Positions 45,901-53,308 of a DNA stretch of 64,000 nt are shown piece after piece (position 1 is the first letter of the stretch; every line of letters begins with the position of its first letter). Made by a program: the position numbers and the translations under genes. Below the pieces are notes generated by a model. The model was not told where the DNA came from, did not search any database, and saw nothing but the letters and a program-made list of their open reading frames with translations. Source of the stretch: Seonamhaeicola sediminis (GTDB taxonomy: Bacteria > Bacteroidota > Bacteroidia > Flavobacteriales > Flavobacteriaceae); the NCBI RefSeq assembly GCF_004358095.2, contig NZ_SMZJ02000001.1, forward strand, positions 496,001 to 560,000, given 5' to 3'.

Positions 45901-45965
45901 TCCTGCGCAAATGCTATAGACGAGACCCCTATAAATAGGGTTAATAATAGTTTAAGTTTTTTCAT
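42909..45965 (-). CDS. SusC-like TonB-dependent glycan transporter
   Basis: A 1018-residue outer-membrane receptor of normal length. It has a signal peptide (about 20 residues, cleavage at FAQ), a carboxypeptidase-regulatory-like N-terminal domain (VSGVVTDEQNVPIPGVNVLIKG, in two pieces), the SusC-type TonB box region DEVVVIGYGAVKRKD, the plug domain (INIRGNGSIRNNN, IDVLKDASSTAIYGARGANGV) and a 22-strand barrel ending in the typical aromatic C-terminus (VLFGLNVSL). With SusD it imports oligosaccharides through the outer membrane using TonB energy. First gene of the locus. Transcription probably starts in the 334-base gap shared with the divergent inositol oxygenase gene. Confidence 0.95.
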   Translation of the reverse strand: MKKLKLLLTLFIGVSSIAFAQDTVSGVVTDEQNVPIPGVNVLIKGTTTGVATDFDGNYTIEATNGAVIVFSYLGYQTLEIVYSGQSPLNVQMKEDTAQLDEVVVIGYGAVKRKDLTGAVVSIGSDDVVEQRKTDVASAIQGRLAGVDVRVLNNKPGAPLSINIRGNGSIRNNNQGNDGVSDSPFSDLSQPLYVVDGIFFDNIIALNPADIQQIDVLKDASSTAIYGARGANGVVIITTKNGLEGRTRFTYDATFGVRSAVNVPNFYNGDEYVAFVNDVVRARDFANLLNGGPATVADYNSIVPDTTVEFIGAEEQSNAVNRNYTDWIGLFQETGIQTSHTLSASGGENGLVYNTSIGYLKDEGVVGIEAFERYNLSAALSKKVNEQLTFGVKAYLSYSEREQGSLELFRSSFRLAPTVNPFNDDGSLDLIPDEQDQRFINPIYEEQGAWRLNTKRFDIIANAFLQYKPLKWLDLKTQFSPSVSYDRNGESRGLLTKAARNEPNRTRAVYNSASVVTYTWDNIANMNFDLDENNNVKATLISSLFLREFERGDIQTRNLNTDNFLFFNTRAGLDIRDYNSGFLKDNIASFAARVNYAYKDKYLLTLTGRYDGASRLAVGNKWDFFPSAALAWKVSEEDFMQNIDWLSNMKVRLSYGQTGNIDTVGPYSSLSFLGNSTYLLGDDLVNTQFVAGLPNTELTWAVSTETNVGLDFSLLNSRVNITMDYYNKDTDGSLFPRSLLALSGFSSAIGNFGEVRSRGFEFVLNTTNIQNDNFKWTTNFNFSRNRDEILRIDGDVEEVPFGRHGVTKVGEDPAAIFSFENDGIWQLDEYAEAATFGARPGQYKFVDQNNDGVINNEDKVVIGSPTPDWIAGMTNTFTYKNFEARIQINTRQGSLGHSEWYQNFAPYQNDQAKFNKINIDYWTPNNPNASRPALSYAHPGEYYYESFDFVKVGNIGFSYTLPSAFLDKIQLDGARLSLDIQNPFVFTDYEGPDPESGLQNSYGAGYMTKVVLFGLNVSL

Positions 45966-46045
45966 TGTAATTTAATTAGTTAATTCGTTAAAAATATTTC
46001 TGTGAAATTATATTAATGCCTTAAATAAGATATGTAATAATAACC

Positions 46046-46058
46046 CAAATACATGGAT
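46046..46058. promoter_or_regulatory. Shared 13-base motif upstream of susC
   Basis: CAAATACATGGAT is identical to 23699-23711 before the FHS permease gene and lies at a similar distance from the start codon (about 81-93 bases, against about 69-81). Two identical 13-mers at matching positions before two transport genes of one locus suggest a common activator, most likely the HTCS. Confidence 0.5.
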
Positions 46059-46156
46059 TAATTGATTAACCTAAATACTAATTATGTAAAATCTAATCGT
46101 TGCATGGCTAGTCTAAAAAGCTATAAAAGCTGTTTTGAATAACTCTTGTAGAATAC

Positions 46157-46186
46157 ACAAATAATCCATTTTTTTGAATTATTTGT
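46157..46186. promoter_or_regulatory. Inverted repeat ACAAATAAT-N12-ATTATTTGT
   Basis: Perfect nine-base arms at 46157-46165 and 46178-46186 with a 12-base AT-rich spacer that includes seven T. It lies about 27 bases upstream of the TAnnTTTG box of the rightward genes. It could be a regulator site or a weak bidirectional terminator; the low GC content argues against a stable hairpin. Confidence 0.35.
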
Positions 46187-46212
46187 CCTTTCCCAAAAAT
46201 TGTTTAATCCTG

Positions 46213-46220
46213 TATCTTTG
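46213..46220 (+). promoter_or_regulatory. Bacteroidota -7 promoter box for inositol oxygenase
   Basis: TATCTTTG matches the TAnnTTTG consensus of the main sigma factor in Bacteroidota. It lies 80 bases before the inositol oxygenase start codon, which leaves room for an untranslated leader of about 70 bases. No clear -33 TTG was found at the expected spacing. Confidence 0.5.
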
Positions 46221-46299
46221 AAAAGACGGATTTAAACCATTAGCCTTTCTGGCAAATATACTATTGACATCAAACCCTAAATAACGTTAAATTTAAATT

Positions 46300-47157
46300 A
46301 TGGAAAAATCTCCTTTAAAAAACATAGAGCATTGGGAGGAAGATATATTGAAACGATATCCTGATCCAGACCTTCCGAAAAAAGAAAAAGAGGATTTTAG
46401 AAATTACGAAGACTCTGACAGGGCAGAAACCGTCAGAGAATTCTATAGATTAAATCACACTTACCAAACCTATAATTTTGTATGTGAAAAAGAGGCCGAT
46501 TTTTTAAAATTTAATCGCAAGGAAATGTCTTTATGGGAAGCTGTTGATTTCTTAAACACATTAGTGGATGATAGCGATCCTGATATTGATTTGGATCAAC
46601 TACAACATTTATTACAAACCTCTGAAGCTATTAGAGCTGATGGACACCCAGATTGGTTTGTTCTAACAGGGTTCTTGCACGATGTTGGTAAAGTTTTATG
46701 TTTGTTTGATGAACCGCAATGGGCTGTGGTTGGGGATACATTTCCAGTGGGATGTAAGTTCTCTGATAAAATTGTACATGCTGAGTTTTTTAATGCAAAC
46801 CCAGATTCCACAAACCCGAAATACAATACCAAATACGGAATCTATGAACCCAATTGTGGTTTAGATAATGTTAAAATGAGTTGGGGACATGACGAGTATT
46901 TATATCAAATTATGAAAGATTATTTACCTGAACCAGCGCTATACATTATTAGATACCACTCATTCTATGCGCAGCATCGTGAAAACGAATACAGTCATTT
47001 GATGAACGATAAAGACCATGAAATGTTTGAATGGGTGAAGGAATTTAACCCTTACGATTTATACACCAAAGCGCCCGTAAAACCTGATACTGAAGCCTTA
47101 AAACCTTATTACCAAGAACTTGTTAAAAAATACTTACCCGAAGTACTAAAATTTTAA
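46300..47157 (+). CDS. myo-Inositol oxygenase (MIOX)
   Basis: A 285-residue protein that matches animal and plant inositol oxygenase along its whole length. All six di-iron ligands are visible: His103 ([12 protein letters not shown]), His127 and Asp128 (TGFLHDVGK), His197 (SWGHDEYLY), His220 (IRYHSFY) and Asp253 (NPYDLYTK). The [15 protein letters not shown] and [10 protein letters not shown] blocks are also kept. The enzyme uses oxygen to convert myo-inositol to D-glucuronate in the cytoplasm. Bacterial inositol breakdown normally goes through inositol dehydrogenase and the iol genes, none of which is in the window. The product feeds directly into uxaC. A symporter gene follows after 33 bases; susC is divergent. 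Confidence 0.95.
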   Translation: MEKSPLKNIEHWEEDILKRYPDPDLPKKEKEDFRNYEDSDRAETVREFYRLNHTYQTYNFVCEKEADFLKFNRKEMSLWEAVDFLNTLVDDSDPDIDLDQLQHLLQTSEAIRADGHPDWFVLTGFLHDVGKVLCLFDEPQWAVVGDTFPVGCKFSDKIVHAEFFNANPDSTNPKYNTKYGIYEPNCGLDNVKMSWGHDEYLYQIMKDYLPEPALYIIRYHSFYAQHRENEYSHLMNDKDHEMFEWVKEFNPYDLYTKAPVKPDTEALKPYYQELVKKYLPEVLKF

Positions 47158-47190
47158 AAAAGAACAACTAATTAAACCAGCTAAAGAATA

Positions 47191-48765
47191 ATGCTTTACA
47201 CCTATCTTGGATTTTTCGGATTCACCTTATTTGTAATAATCTATACAACATACAAACTCCGAAAAGACAAGTTTACAACATCGCAAGGTTACTTTTTAGC
47301 TGGAAAAAGTTTAACAGGTCCTATCATAGCTGGATCTATGATACTCACCAATATTTCTACCGAACATTTAATTGGAATGAATGGTAGTTCCTATAAAAAT
47401 GGCATTATCATTATTGCTTGGGAAGTTACTTCTGCAATCGCCTTGGTGATTGCGGCCATTTATTTTATACCTAAATTCATTAAACTTGGAATTACTACCA
47501 TTCCCGAATTTTTAGAAAAACGTTTTGATGGAGCCATACGCTCTATTGTTGCTTTTCTATTAATGTCTTCATTTGTGATAACCTTATTACCAATTGTATT
47601 ATATTCAGGTGCTATAAACATTGAAAGCGTATTTGATTTTTCTGCCATATTTAACGTATCAAAGAGAGAATCGCTTATTTACACCGTACTAACCATTGGT
47701 ATTCTGGGTTCAATGTATGCCATTTTTGGAGGTTTAAAAGCTGTTGCCTATTCCGATTCATTAAACGGTATAGGACTAATGTTGGGAGGTCTTCTTATAC
47801 CCGTTATTGCTTTATATCAAATTGGTAACGGTAATATGTTTGAGGGTTTAAGCACTGTTTATGACTTTGCTCCTGATAAATTTGATATTATTGGAAAGCC
47901 GGATTCTGTGCTTCCATTTTCGGTCTTGTTTACTGGATTAATGATTAATCAATTATATTTCTGGGGGATGAACCAAGCCATTATTCAACGTGCCTTCGGA
48001 GCAAAAAATTTAGTAGAAGCTCAAAAAGGACTCATTTACACAGGTGCTTTAAAACTTTTTGTCCCTGCCATTATAGTCCTACCTGGCTTAATCGGATACT
48101 ATTATTTTCGAGACACTTATTATGAAAACCCAGATTTGATATACCCCATGCTCGTAAAAAAGGTATTGCCGTCTTACCTTTTTGGCTTTTTTGCGGCCGT
48201 AATTTTAGGAGCTGTATTAAGTACTTTTAATAGTGTACTTAACTCTGCCAGTACTATTTTTTGCTTGGACATTTACAAAAAAATCATAGACAAAAATGCT
48301 TCGGATAAAAAACTAGTAAAGTATGGCAAGATATCATCTGTTGTTCTTGCTTTAATTGCAATTGCGGTGGCTCCAATGGTTTCTTATGCCCCTGAGGGTT
48401 TATACCAACTATTACAAGAACTTAACGGTATATTCTTTATACCTATTTCTTCTATCATCATTGCTGGTATTTTCTTTAAACAGATAAATACTATTGGGGC
48501 TAAAGCAGGACTGTTCTTCGGATTTACATTTTATATTCTAACAACTTTTATACTGAATCTAGATATTCACTTTGTACATTTATGGGGTATTGAATTTGTA
48601 CTCAACTTCATAATCATGTTTTTAGTTTCTAGATTGTATCCGTCTCAAAAAACATCTGAATATTATCAAGAAACTGAACTTGAAGAAACTTCTTGGCCTA
48701 ATGTAAAAATGTATGGTGCCGTATTGGTGTTTTTAACGGTATTGATTTACGTTTTACTGTCTTAA
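47191..48765 (+). CDS. Sodium/solute symporter (SSS family), candidate inositol carrier
   Basis: A 524-residue membrane protein with about 14 helices. The SSS family pattern is clear: the QGYFLAGKSLTGPIIAGSMI stretch of helix 1 with ILTNISTEHLIGMNG, then ITTIPEFLEKRFDG, YAIFGGLKAVAYSDSLNGIG and NQAIIQRAFGAKN. The family uses sodium to drive uptake of sugars, inositol and other small solutes; mammalian inositol carriers belong to it. Placement 33 bases after inositol oxygenase, with no other gene on this strand, makes myo-inositol the best guess. Glucuronate is an alternative. Convergent with uxaA, with 6 bases between the stops. Confidence 0.87.
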   Translation: MLYTYLGFFGFTLFVIIYTTYKLRKDKFTTSQGYFLAGKSLTGPIIAGSMILTNISTEHLIGMNGSSYKNGIIIIAWEVTSAIALVIAAIYFIPKFIKLGITTIPEFLEKRFDGAIRSIVAFLLMSSFVITLLPIVLYSGAINIESVFDFSAIFNVSKRESLIYTVLTIGILGSMYAIFGGLKAVAYSDSLNGIGLMLGGLLIPVIALYQIGNGNMFEGLSTVYDFAPDKFDIIGKPDSVLPFSVLFTGLMINQLYFWGMNQAIIQRAFGAKNLVEAQKGLIYTGALKLFVPAIIVLPGLIGYYYFRDTYYENPDLIYPMLVKKVLPSYLFGFFAAVILGAVLSTFNSVLNSASTIFCLDIYKKIIDKNASDKKLVKYGKISSVVLALIAIAVAPMVSYAPEGLYQLLQELNGIFFIPISSIIIAGIFFKQINTIGAKAGLFFGFTFYILTTFILNLDIHFVHLWGIEFVLNFIIMFLVSRLYPSQKTSEYYQETELEETSWPNVKMYGAVLVFLTVLIYVLLS

Positions 48766-48771
48766 ACAACT

Positions 48772-50397
48772 TTAAACAGACACACCTTTACGCCAAGGAA
48801 TAAAATCGTTTTGACCTAATTCTTTTGCTTTTGGTTCTATATTACCGCTAGCTACTTCAATAATAAAATTAAGAAGTTCTTGTCCCATCTCATGAATACT
48901 TTTTTCTCCCCTTATAACAGGACCCGTTTCAAAATCTATGATATCAGGCATTTTTTGTTTTAACTCAGTATTTGAAGCCACTTTTATAACCGGAGCTATT
49001 GGGTTTCCCGTTGGCGTACCCAATCCTGTTGTAAACAAAACCATGTTTGCACCTGACCCCACAAGGCCCGTGGTACTTTCTACATCATTACCTGGTGTAC
49101 ACAATAAATGAAGCCCATGTTTAGATATATATTCGCCATAATCCAAAACACCTTCTATTGGACTATTACCTCCTTTTTTATAGGCTCCTGCAGATTTCAT
49201 GGCATCTGTTAACAACCCATCTTTAATATTGCCAGGAGAGGGATTCATATCAAAACCAGAACCTACATTGATGAGGCTTTGTTCAAATGCCTTCATTAAA
49301 TTCAAGAATTTAACAGCATCGTCATCATTTTTACATCTGTTTACCAATTCCTGTTCTACACCACATAATTCTGGAAACTCTGCAAGAATAGCTTTTCCTT
49401 TTAAAGCCACTAAAATATCCGAAACAACACCTAAAGTAGGGTTTGCAGAAATACCAGAAAACCCATCTGAACCACCACACTCCAATCCTAAAGTTAATTT
49501 GGAAAGCGGTGCTGGTTTACGTGTAATATTATTAGCCTTTTTAATTTCAGCAAAGGAATCTTTTATGATAACAGATAACATATCATCCACAGTCCCCATT
49601 TGTTGTTGCTCATAGATAAGTACCGGCTTTTTAAAGTTGGAAGCCATGGTATTTAAAGCATCTTTAAATATTTTGATTTGTAGGTTCTGACAACCTAAAC
49701 TTAGCACAGTTGCTCCTGCTACATTTGGATTATTTACGTATCCTGCCAATAATTTTGCTAAACCTTCAGAATCTTGACGAATACCACCACAACCACCAGA
49801 ATGAGTAATAAATCTAACTTCAACATTGTTGAACACATTTGACTGTGTATCATCCAATGCTATAGACGGCTCTTGACCATTAATCAAACCTCTTAACAAC
49901 ATTTGATGCGAACTGACTTGCTTTGGCCTAAGCTCGCTTTCAAAAATATCCTTTAAAAGCTCTATATTTCTATTTTCACAAAACACCAGAGGAAAAAACA
50001 ACCATACATTTTCAGTTCCTACTTGACCATCTTCCCTATGATACCCCAAGAATGTTCTATTTTTCCATTTGTCAATATTCGGAGGATTCCAGTTGATTGA
50101 CCCCGTTTTCTTCACGACCTTTTCAGCCTTATGGGTAATATTGTTTACCGTTAATACTTCTCCTTTTTTAATGGCTTCACTGACTGTTCCTACCAGAACA
50201 CCGTACATCATAACCCTATCACCTTTTTCAAGATTTTCTAAGGCAATTTTATGTTTTCGTGGCGTATCTTTTAGAACGATAATCGAATCACTATGAAGTG
50301 TTAAGACTTCATTAGCCTTTAAATCCACCAAAGCCACTGCCACATTATCCGAAGCATTAATTTTTAAAAGTTTTTTATGGTGTAGACTGCTACTCAT
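48772..50397 (-). CDS. uxaA: Altronate dehydratase UxaA
   Basis: A 541-residue protein joining an N-terminal SAF domain (about residues 1-100) to the long UxaA/GarD dehydratase domain. Signatures include GYHREDGQVGTENVWLFFP (residues about 118-136), THSGGCGGIRQDSE and LGLECGGSDGFSGISANPTLG, whose cysteines are conserved in the family and thought to bind iron. It converts D-altronate to 2-keto-3-deoxy-D-gluconate, the last step of the galacturonate branch. Gene order uxaC-uxaB-uxaA with gaps of 5 to 6 bases gives that whole branch in one operon. Cytoplasmic, normal length. Confidence 0.93.
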   Translation of the reverse strand: MSSSLHHKKLLKINASDNVAVALVDLKANEVLTLHSDSIIVLKDTPRKHKIALENLEKGDRVMMYGVLVGTVSEAIKKGEVLTVNNITHKAEKVVKKTGSINWNPPNIDKWKNRTFLGYHREDGQVGTENVWLFFPLVFCENRNIELLKDIFESELRPKQVSSHQMLLRGLINGQEPSIALDDTQSNVFNNVEVRFITHSGGCGGIRQDSEGLAKLLAGYVNNPNVAGATVLSLGCQNLQIKIFKDALNTMASNFKKPVLIYEQQQMGTVDDMLSVIIKDSFAEIKKANNITRKPAPLSKLTLGLECGGSDGFSGISANPTLGVVSDILVALKGKAILAEFPELCGVEQELVNRCKNDDDAVKFLNLMKAFEQSLINVGSGFDMNPSPGNIKDGLLTDAMKSAGAYKKGGNSPIEGVLDYGEYISKHGLHLLCTPGNDVESTTGLVGSGANMVLFTTGLGTPTGNPIAPVIKVASNTELKQKMPDIIDFETGPVIRGEKSIHEMGQELLNFIIEVASGNIEPKAKELGQNDFIPWRKGVSV

Positions 50398-50403
50398 TGT
50401 ATA

Positions 50404-51855
50404 TCAATAGGATTTACTATACGACTCAAACCCTTTTTCAATACCATAACCATCTATGGTTTCTAAAGCAAGTGTAATAGCATCTTTCAATCCTTCTATT
50501 TTTGTTAAATCTTGTCCCCAAAACAACTCATTTGCCAGTACCTCTTGAGCCACTTTTCCATAGTTATTTGATTGCCAGATTAGTGATAGCTTTTGAGTTA
50601 CATACTCATTATCATTAACAGGCGTTGATAAACCGTTATATTCGCCTTTGTAAAACCATATTAAACAAGCAAAAGCAAATGTTAAACGGGTTGGGATTTT
50701 TCCACATTTATCGAAATATGACAATAGACTTGGCAACACCCGAACTTTAAACTTCGATACCATATTCAAGGCTATACTGGACAAATTATGCACTATATAT
50801 GGATTTTGAAACCTCTCGAAAGTAGCATTTGCAAAAGATTTTAGTTCATCTTTATCCATTTCCAAGGTATTGATAATTTCATCAAAAACCGTTTGTTTTA
50901 CAAAGTTTGACGTAAAATCTACATCCATGGTTTGTTTCACGGTAGTATTTCCATAAAGTATCGATAAAGGGACCATTACTGTATGCGCCCCGTTAAGAAT
51001 TCTAACCTTTCTTGTTCTAAAAGGCTGCATATCTGGCACAATCTTAACATCCAAATCTGTTTTTGAGAATGGCAACTTTCCCTTCAAACTTTCACCACCT
51101 TCTATGACCCAAAGAAAAAAGGTTTCAGCGTTAACAATTAATTTATCTGAATAGTTTAATTGCTTATTGTAATACTCAATATTATCCTTTGGAAATCCCG
51201 GAACTATTCTATCTACCAATGTATTATGAAAAGTGCATGCCTTGTCTATCCAATTTTTAAAATTCCCCTCTAAATTCCATAGGTCAACATACTTTAAAAT
51301 GACAGCTTTCAAGGTATCTGCATTATAATTTATCAACTCACATGGAATAATGCTTAACCCTTTGGAAACATCGGCCTTAAACCAGTTGTACCGTTCTAAT
51401 AAAAACAAGGTTAATTTAGCAGGAAAAGCACTTGGAGGTATCATATCTTGAGTGTCTGATGGAATAAAACTAATACCTGCCTCGGTTGTGTTCGAAATAA
51501 CAAACTCTAAAGTTTCGGTTCTTGCTAATTCTAAAAAGTTATTAAAATCTGAATAAGGGTTTATGCTTTTTACAATAGTGTCTATTAATTCGACTTCATT
51601 AACTGCTTTACCGTTTTTAAACCCTCTCATAAACAGCGTGTACAAGCCATCTTGTTCATTCAATATGGGAATCAATCCTTTATTTATAGGCTGTACAACT
51701 GCTATACCTGCATTGAAATCAGTAAATTTATTTAGCTCATTGATTGCATATCCAACAAAAGCACGAAGAAAATTCCCCTCACCAAACTGGACAATTTTTA
51801 TCGGTTTGGGATCACTACAACTAATGTTTTTTCTATTTAGCGATGGTTTATGCAT
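50404..51855 (-). CDS. uxaB: Tagaturonate reductase UxaB (altronate oxidoreductase)
   Basis: A 483-residue member of the mannitol dehydrogenase / polyol-specific long-chain dehydrogenase family. The N-terminal VQFGEGNFLRAFVGY binds NAD, SNTTEAGISF is conserved, and KVRILNGAHTVMVPLSILYG carries the Lys-x5-Asn-x2-His catalytic pattern in slightly modified form. UxaB reduces D-tagaturonate to D-altronate. UxuB of this same family would reduce fructuronate, but the position between uxaC and uxaA, and the separate SDR-type mannonate oxidoreductase at the left end, support UxaB. Confidence 0.9.
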   Translation of the reverse strand: MHKPSLNRKNISCSDPKPIKIVQFGEGNFLRAFVGYAINELNKFTDFNAGIAVVQPINKGLIPILNEQDGLYTLFMRGFKNGKAVNEVELIDTIVKSINPYSDFNNFLELARTETLEFVISNTTEAGISFIPSDTQDMIPPSAFPAKLTLFLLERYNWFKADVSKGLSIIPCELINYNADTLKAVILKYVDLWNLEGNFKNWIDKACTFHNTLVDRIVPGFPKDNIEYYNKQLNYSDKLIVNAETFFLWVIEGGESLKGKLPFSKTDLDVKIVPDMQPFRTRKVRILNGAHTVMVPLSILYGNTTVKQTMDVDFTSNFVKQTVFDEIINTLEMDKDELKSFANATFERFQNPYIVHNLSSIALNMVSKFKVRVLPSLLSYFDKCGKIPTRLTFAFACLIWFYKGEYNGLSTPVNDNEYVTQKLSLIWQSNNYGKVAQEVLANELFWGQDLTKIEGLKDAITLALETIDGYGIEKGFESYSKSY

Positions 51856-51860
51856 ACCTA

Positions 51861-53255
51861 TTAAAAATTAAAGTATTTCTTAGCGTTATTATAACAAATG
51901 TCCGACACCATACCCCCAACTAAACCCATATCATTGGGCAATTCTCCACTCTCCATTTCCTTACCCAAAATATTACAAAGCACCCGCCTAAAATATTCAT
52001 GCCTGGGAAACGACAAAAAACTCCTAGAATCCGTTAGCATGCCAACAAAACAGCTCAAGAGTCCCATATTAGAAAGCGCATTTAATTGTTTGGTCATACC
52101 ATCTTTTTGGTCTAAAAACCACCAACCAGAGCCTAATTGCATCTTCCCTTTTATACTACCGTCATTAAAATTCCCAATCATTGAAGCGAACACTTCATTA
52201 TCAGCTGGATTAAGATTATATAAAATGGTTTTAGTCAGTTTATCATTATTATCCAGAGCGTTCAAAAATTTTGAAAGGCTTTGTGCTTGTGTATAATCCC
52301 CGATAGAATCCCAACCTGTATCAGGCCCTAACATGCTATGCATCCGCGCATTATTATTTCTTAAGGCTCCTAAATGAAACTGTTGTACCCACCCAAAAGC
52401 ATGGTAGGTTTCTCCTAAAAATAATAAAATAGCACTTTGGAACTTTACAGCCTCTTTTTCACTGATAGATTTGTTTTCTCGCCTCTTTTTAAAAATAGCA
52501 TCAACCTCTTTTTCAGTAAAGTTTTCACAGCTAATTTGGTTCAATCCGTGGTCACTTAATTTACATCCGTTAGCATCAAAAAAGGTAATTCTATCATGTA
52601 AAGCGTCGCATAAATCTTTAAAGGTATTTATGTCTTTTTCAACACATTTAGCTAAGGTATTTATATAATCATTATATCCTTCATTTTGAATTAGAATACT
52701 CTTATCTGGTCTAAAAGATGTACTAACTTTCACCTCTAAAGTTGAATGTTGTAATTGTTTATGATACATTAAGTCATCTATTGGGTCTTCTGTGGTGCAG
52801 ACTATTTCGGTATTAGCCATTTTCAGTAAATTTTGACAGCTAAATGACTTTGAACTTAGTTTTTCAAGCGTATCGTGATAAATACTTTCGGCTGTATTCG
52901 CATTCAATAAGTCATAAATATCGAAGTATCTTGCGAGTTCCAAGTGCGTCCAATGATACAACGGATTTCTTAATGTAAATGGTACAGTTTTGGCCCATTT
53001 ATTAAATTTATCTTTGTCTGAGGCATTGCCCGTAATATATCGTTCGTCAATCCCTAAAGTTCTCATGGCACGCCATTTGTAGTGGTCGCCATGTATCCAA
53101 ACCTGAGTTAAATTCCCAAAAATGGTATCCTCGGCAATATCCTTTGGCGATAAATGATTATGATAATCTATTATGGGTTGATTTTTGGCATAATTGTGAT
53201 AGAGTTCTTCTGCAAACCTATTTTGTAACAAGAAATTTTCGTGTATAAATTTCAT
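51861..53255 (-). CDS. uxaC: Glucuronate isomerase UxaC, second copy
   Basis: A complete 464-residue uronate isomerase. IIDYHNHLSPKDIAED near residue 29 gives the metal-binding His pair; IHGDHYKWRAMRTLGI, CTTEDPIDD, GWVQQFHLGALRNNN and MLTDSRSFLSFPRHEYFRR are further family blocks. It converts glucuronate to fructuronate and galacturonate to tagaturonate. It heads the uxaC-uxaB-uxaA set, and a GH92 gene is 53 bases upstream, so it is probably transcribed with mannan genes. The partial copy at the left edge is clearly a different gene (about half of the aligned N-terminal residues differ), which suggests each copy serves a separate operon. Confidence 0.95.
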   Translation of the reverse strand: MKFIHENFLLQNRFAEELYHNYAKNQPIIDYHNHLSPKDIAEDTIFGNLTQVWIHGDHYKWRAMRTLGIDERYITGNASDKDKFNKWAKTVPFTLRNPLYHWTHLELARYFDIYDLLNANTAESIYHDTLEKLSSKSFSCQNLLKMANTEIVCTTEDPIDDLMYHKQLQHSTLEVKVSTSFRPDKSILIQNEGYNDYINTLAKCVEKDINTFKDLCDALHDRITFFDANGCKLSDHGLNQISCENFTEKEVDAIFKKRRENKSISEKEAVKFQSAILLFLGETYHAFGWVQQFHLGALRNNNARMHSMLGPDTGWDSIGDYTQAQSLSKFLNALDNNDKLTKTILYNLNPADNEVFASMIGNFNDGSIKGKMQLGSGWWFLDQKDGMTKQLNALSNMGLLSCFVGMLTDSRSFLSFPRHEYFRRVLCNILGKEMESGELPNDMGLVGGMVSDICYNNAKKYFNF

Positions 53256-53308
53256 AAGAAATAGCTTAAGTTATGTATGATGCTCGCTTTTGAAACTGAG
53301 TATATCGA

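Larger units (their letters stand above)
45966..46299. other. 334-base divergent control region between susC and inositol oxygenase
   Basis: Holds the promoters of two divergent units. Three elements are visible and listed separately: the 13-base motif shared with the FHS permease gene (46046-46058), an inverted repeat (46157-46186) and a TAnnTTTG box (46213-46220) for the rightward genes. No convincing open frame. Confidence 0.7.
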
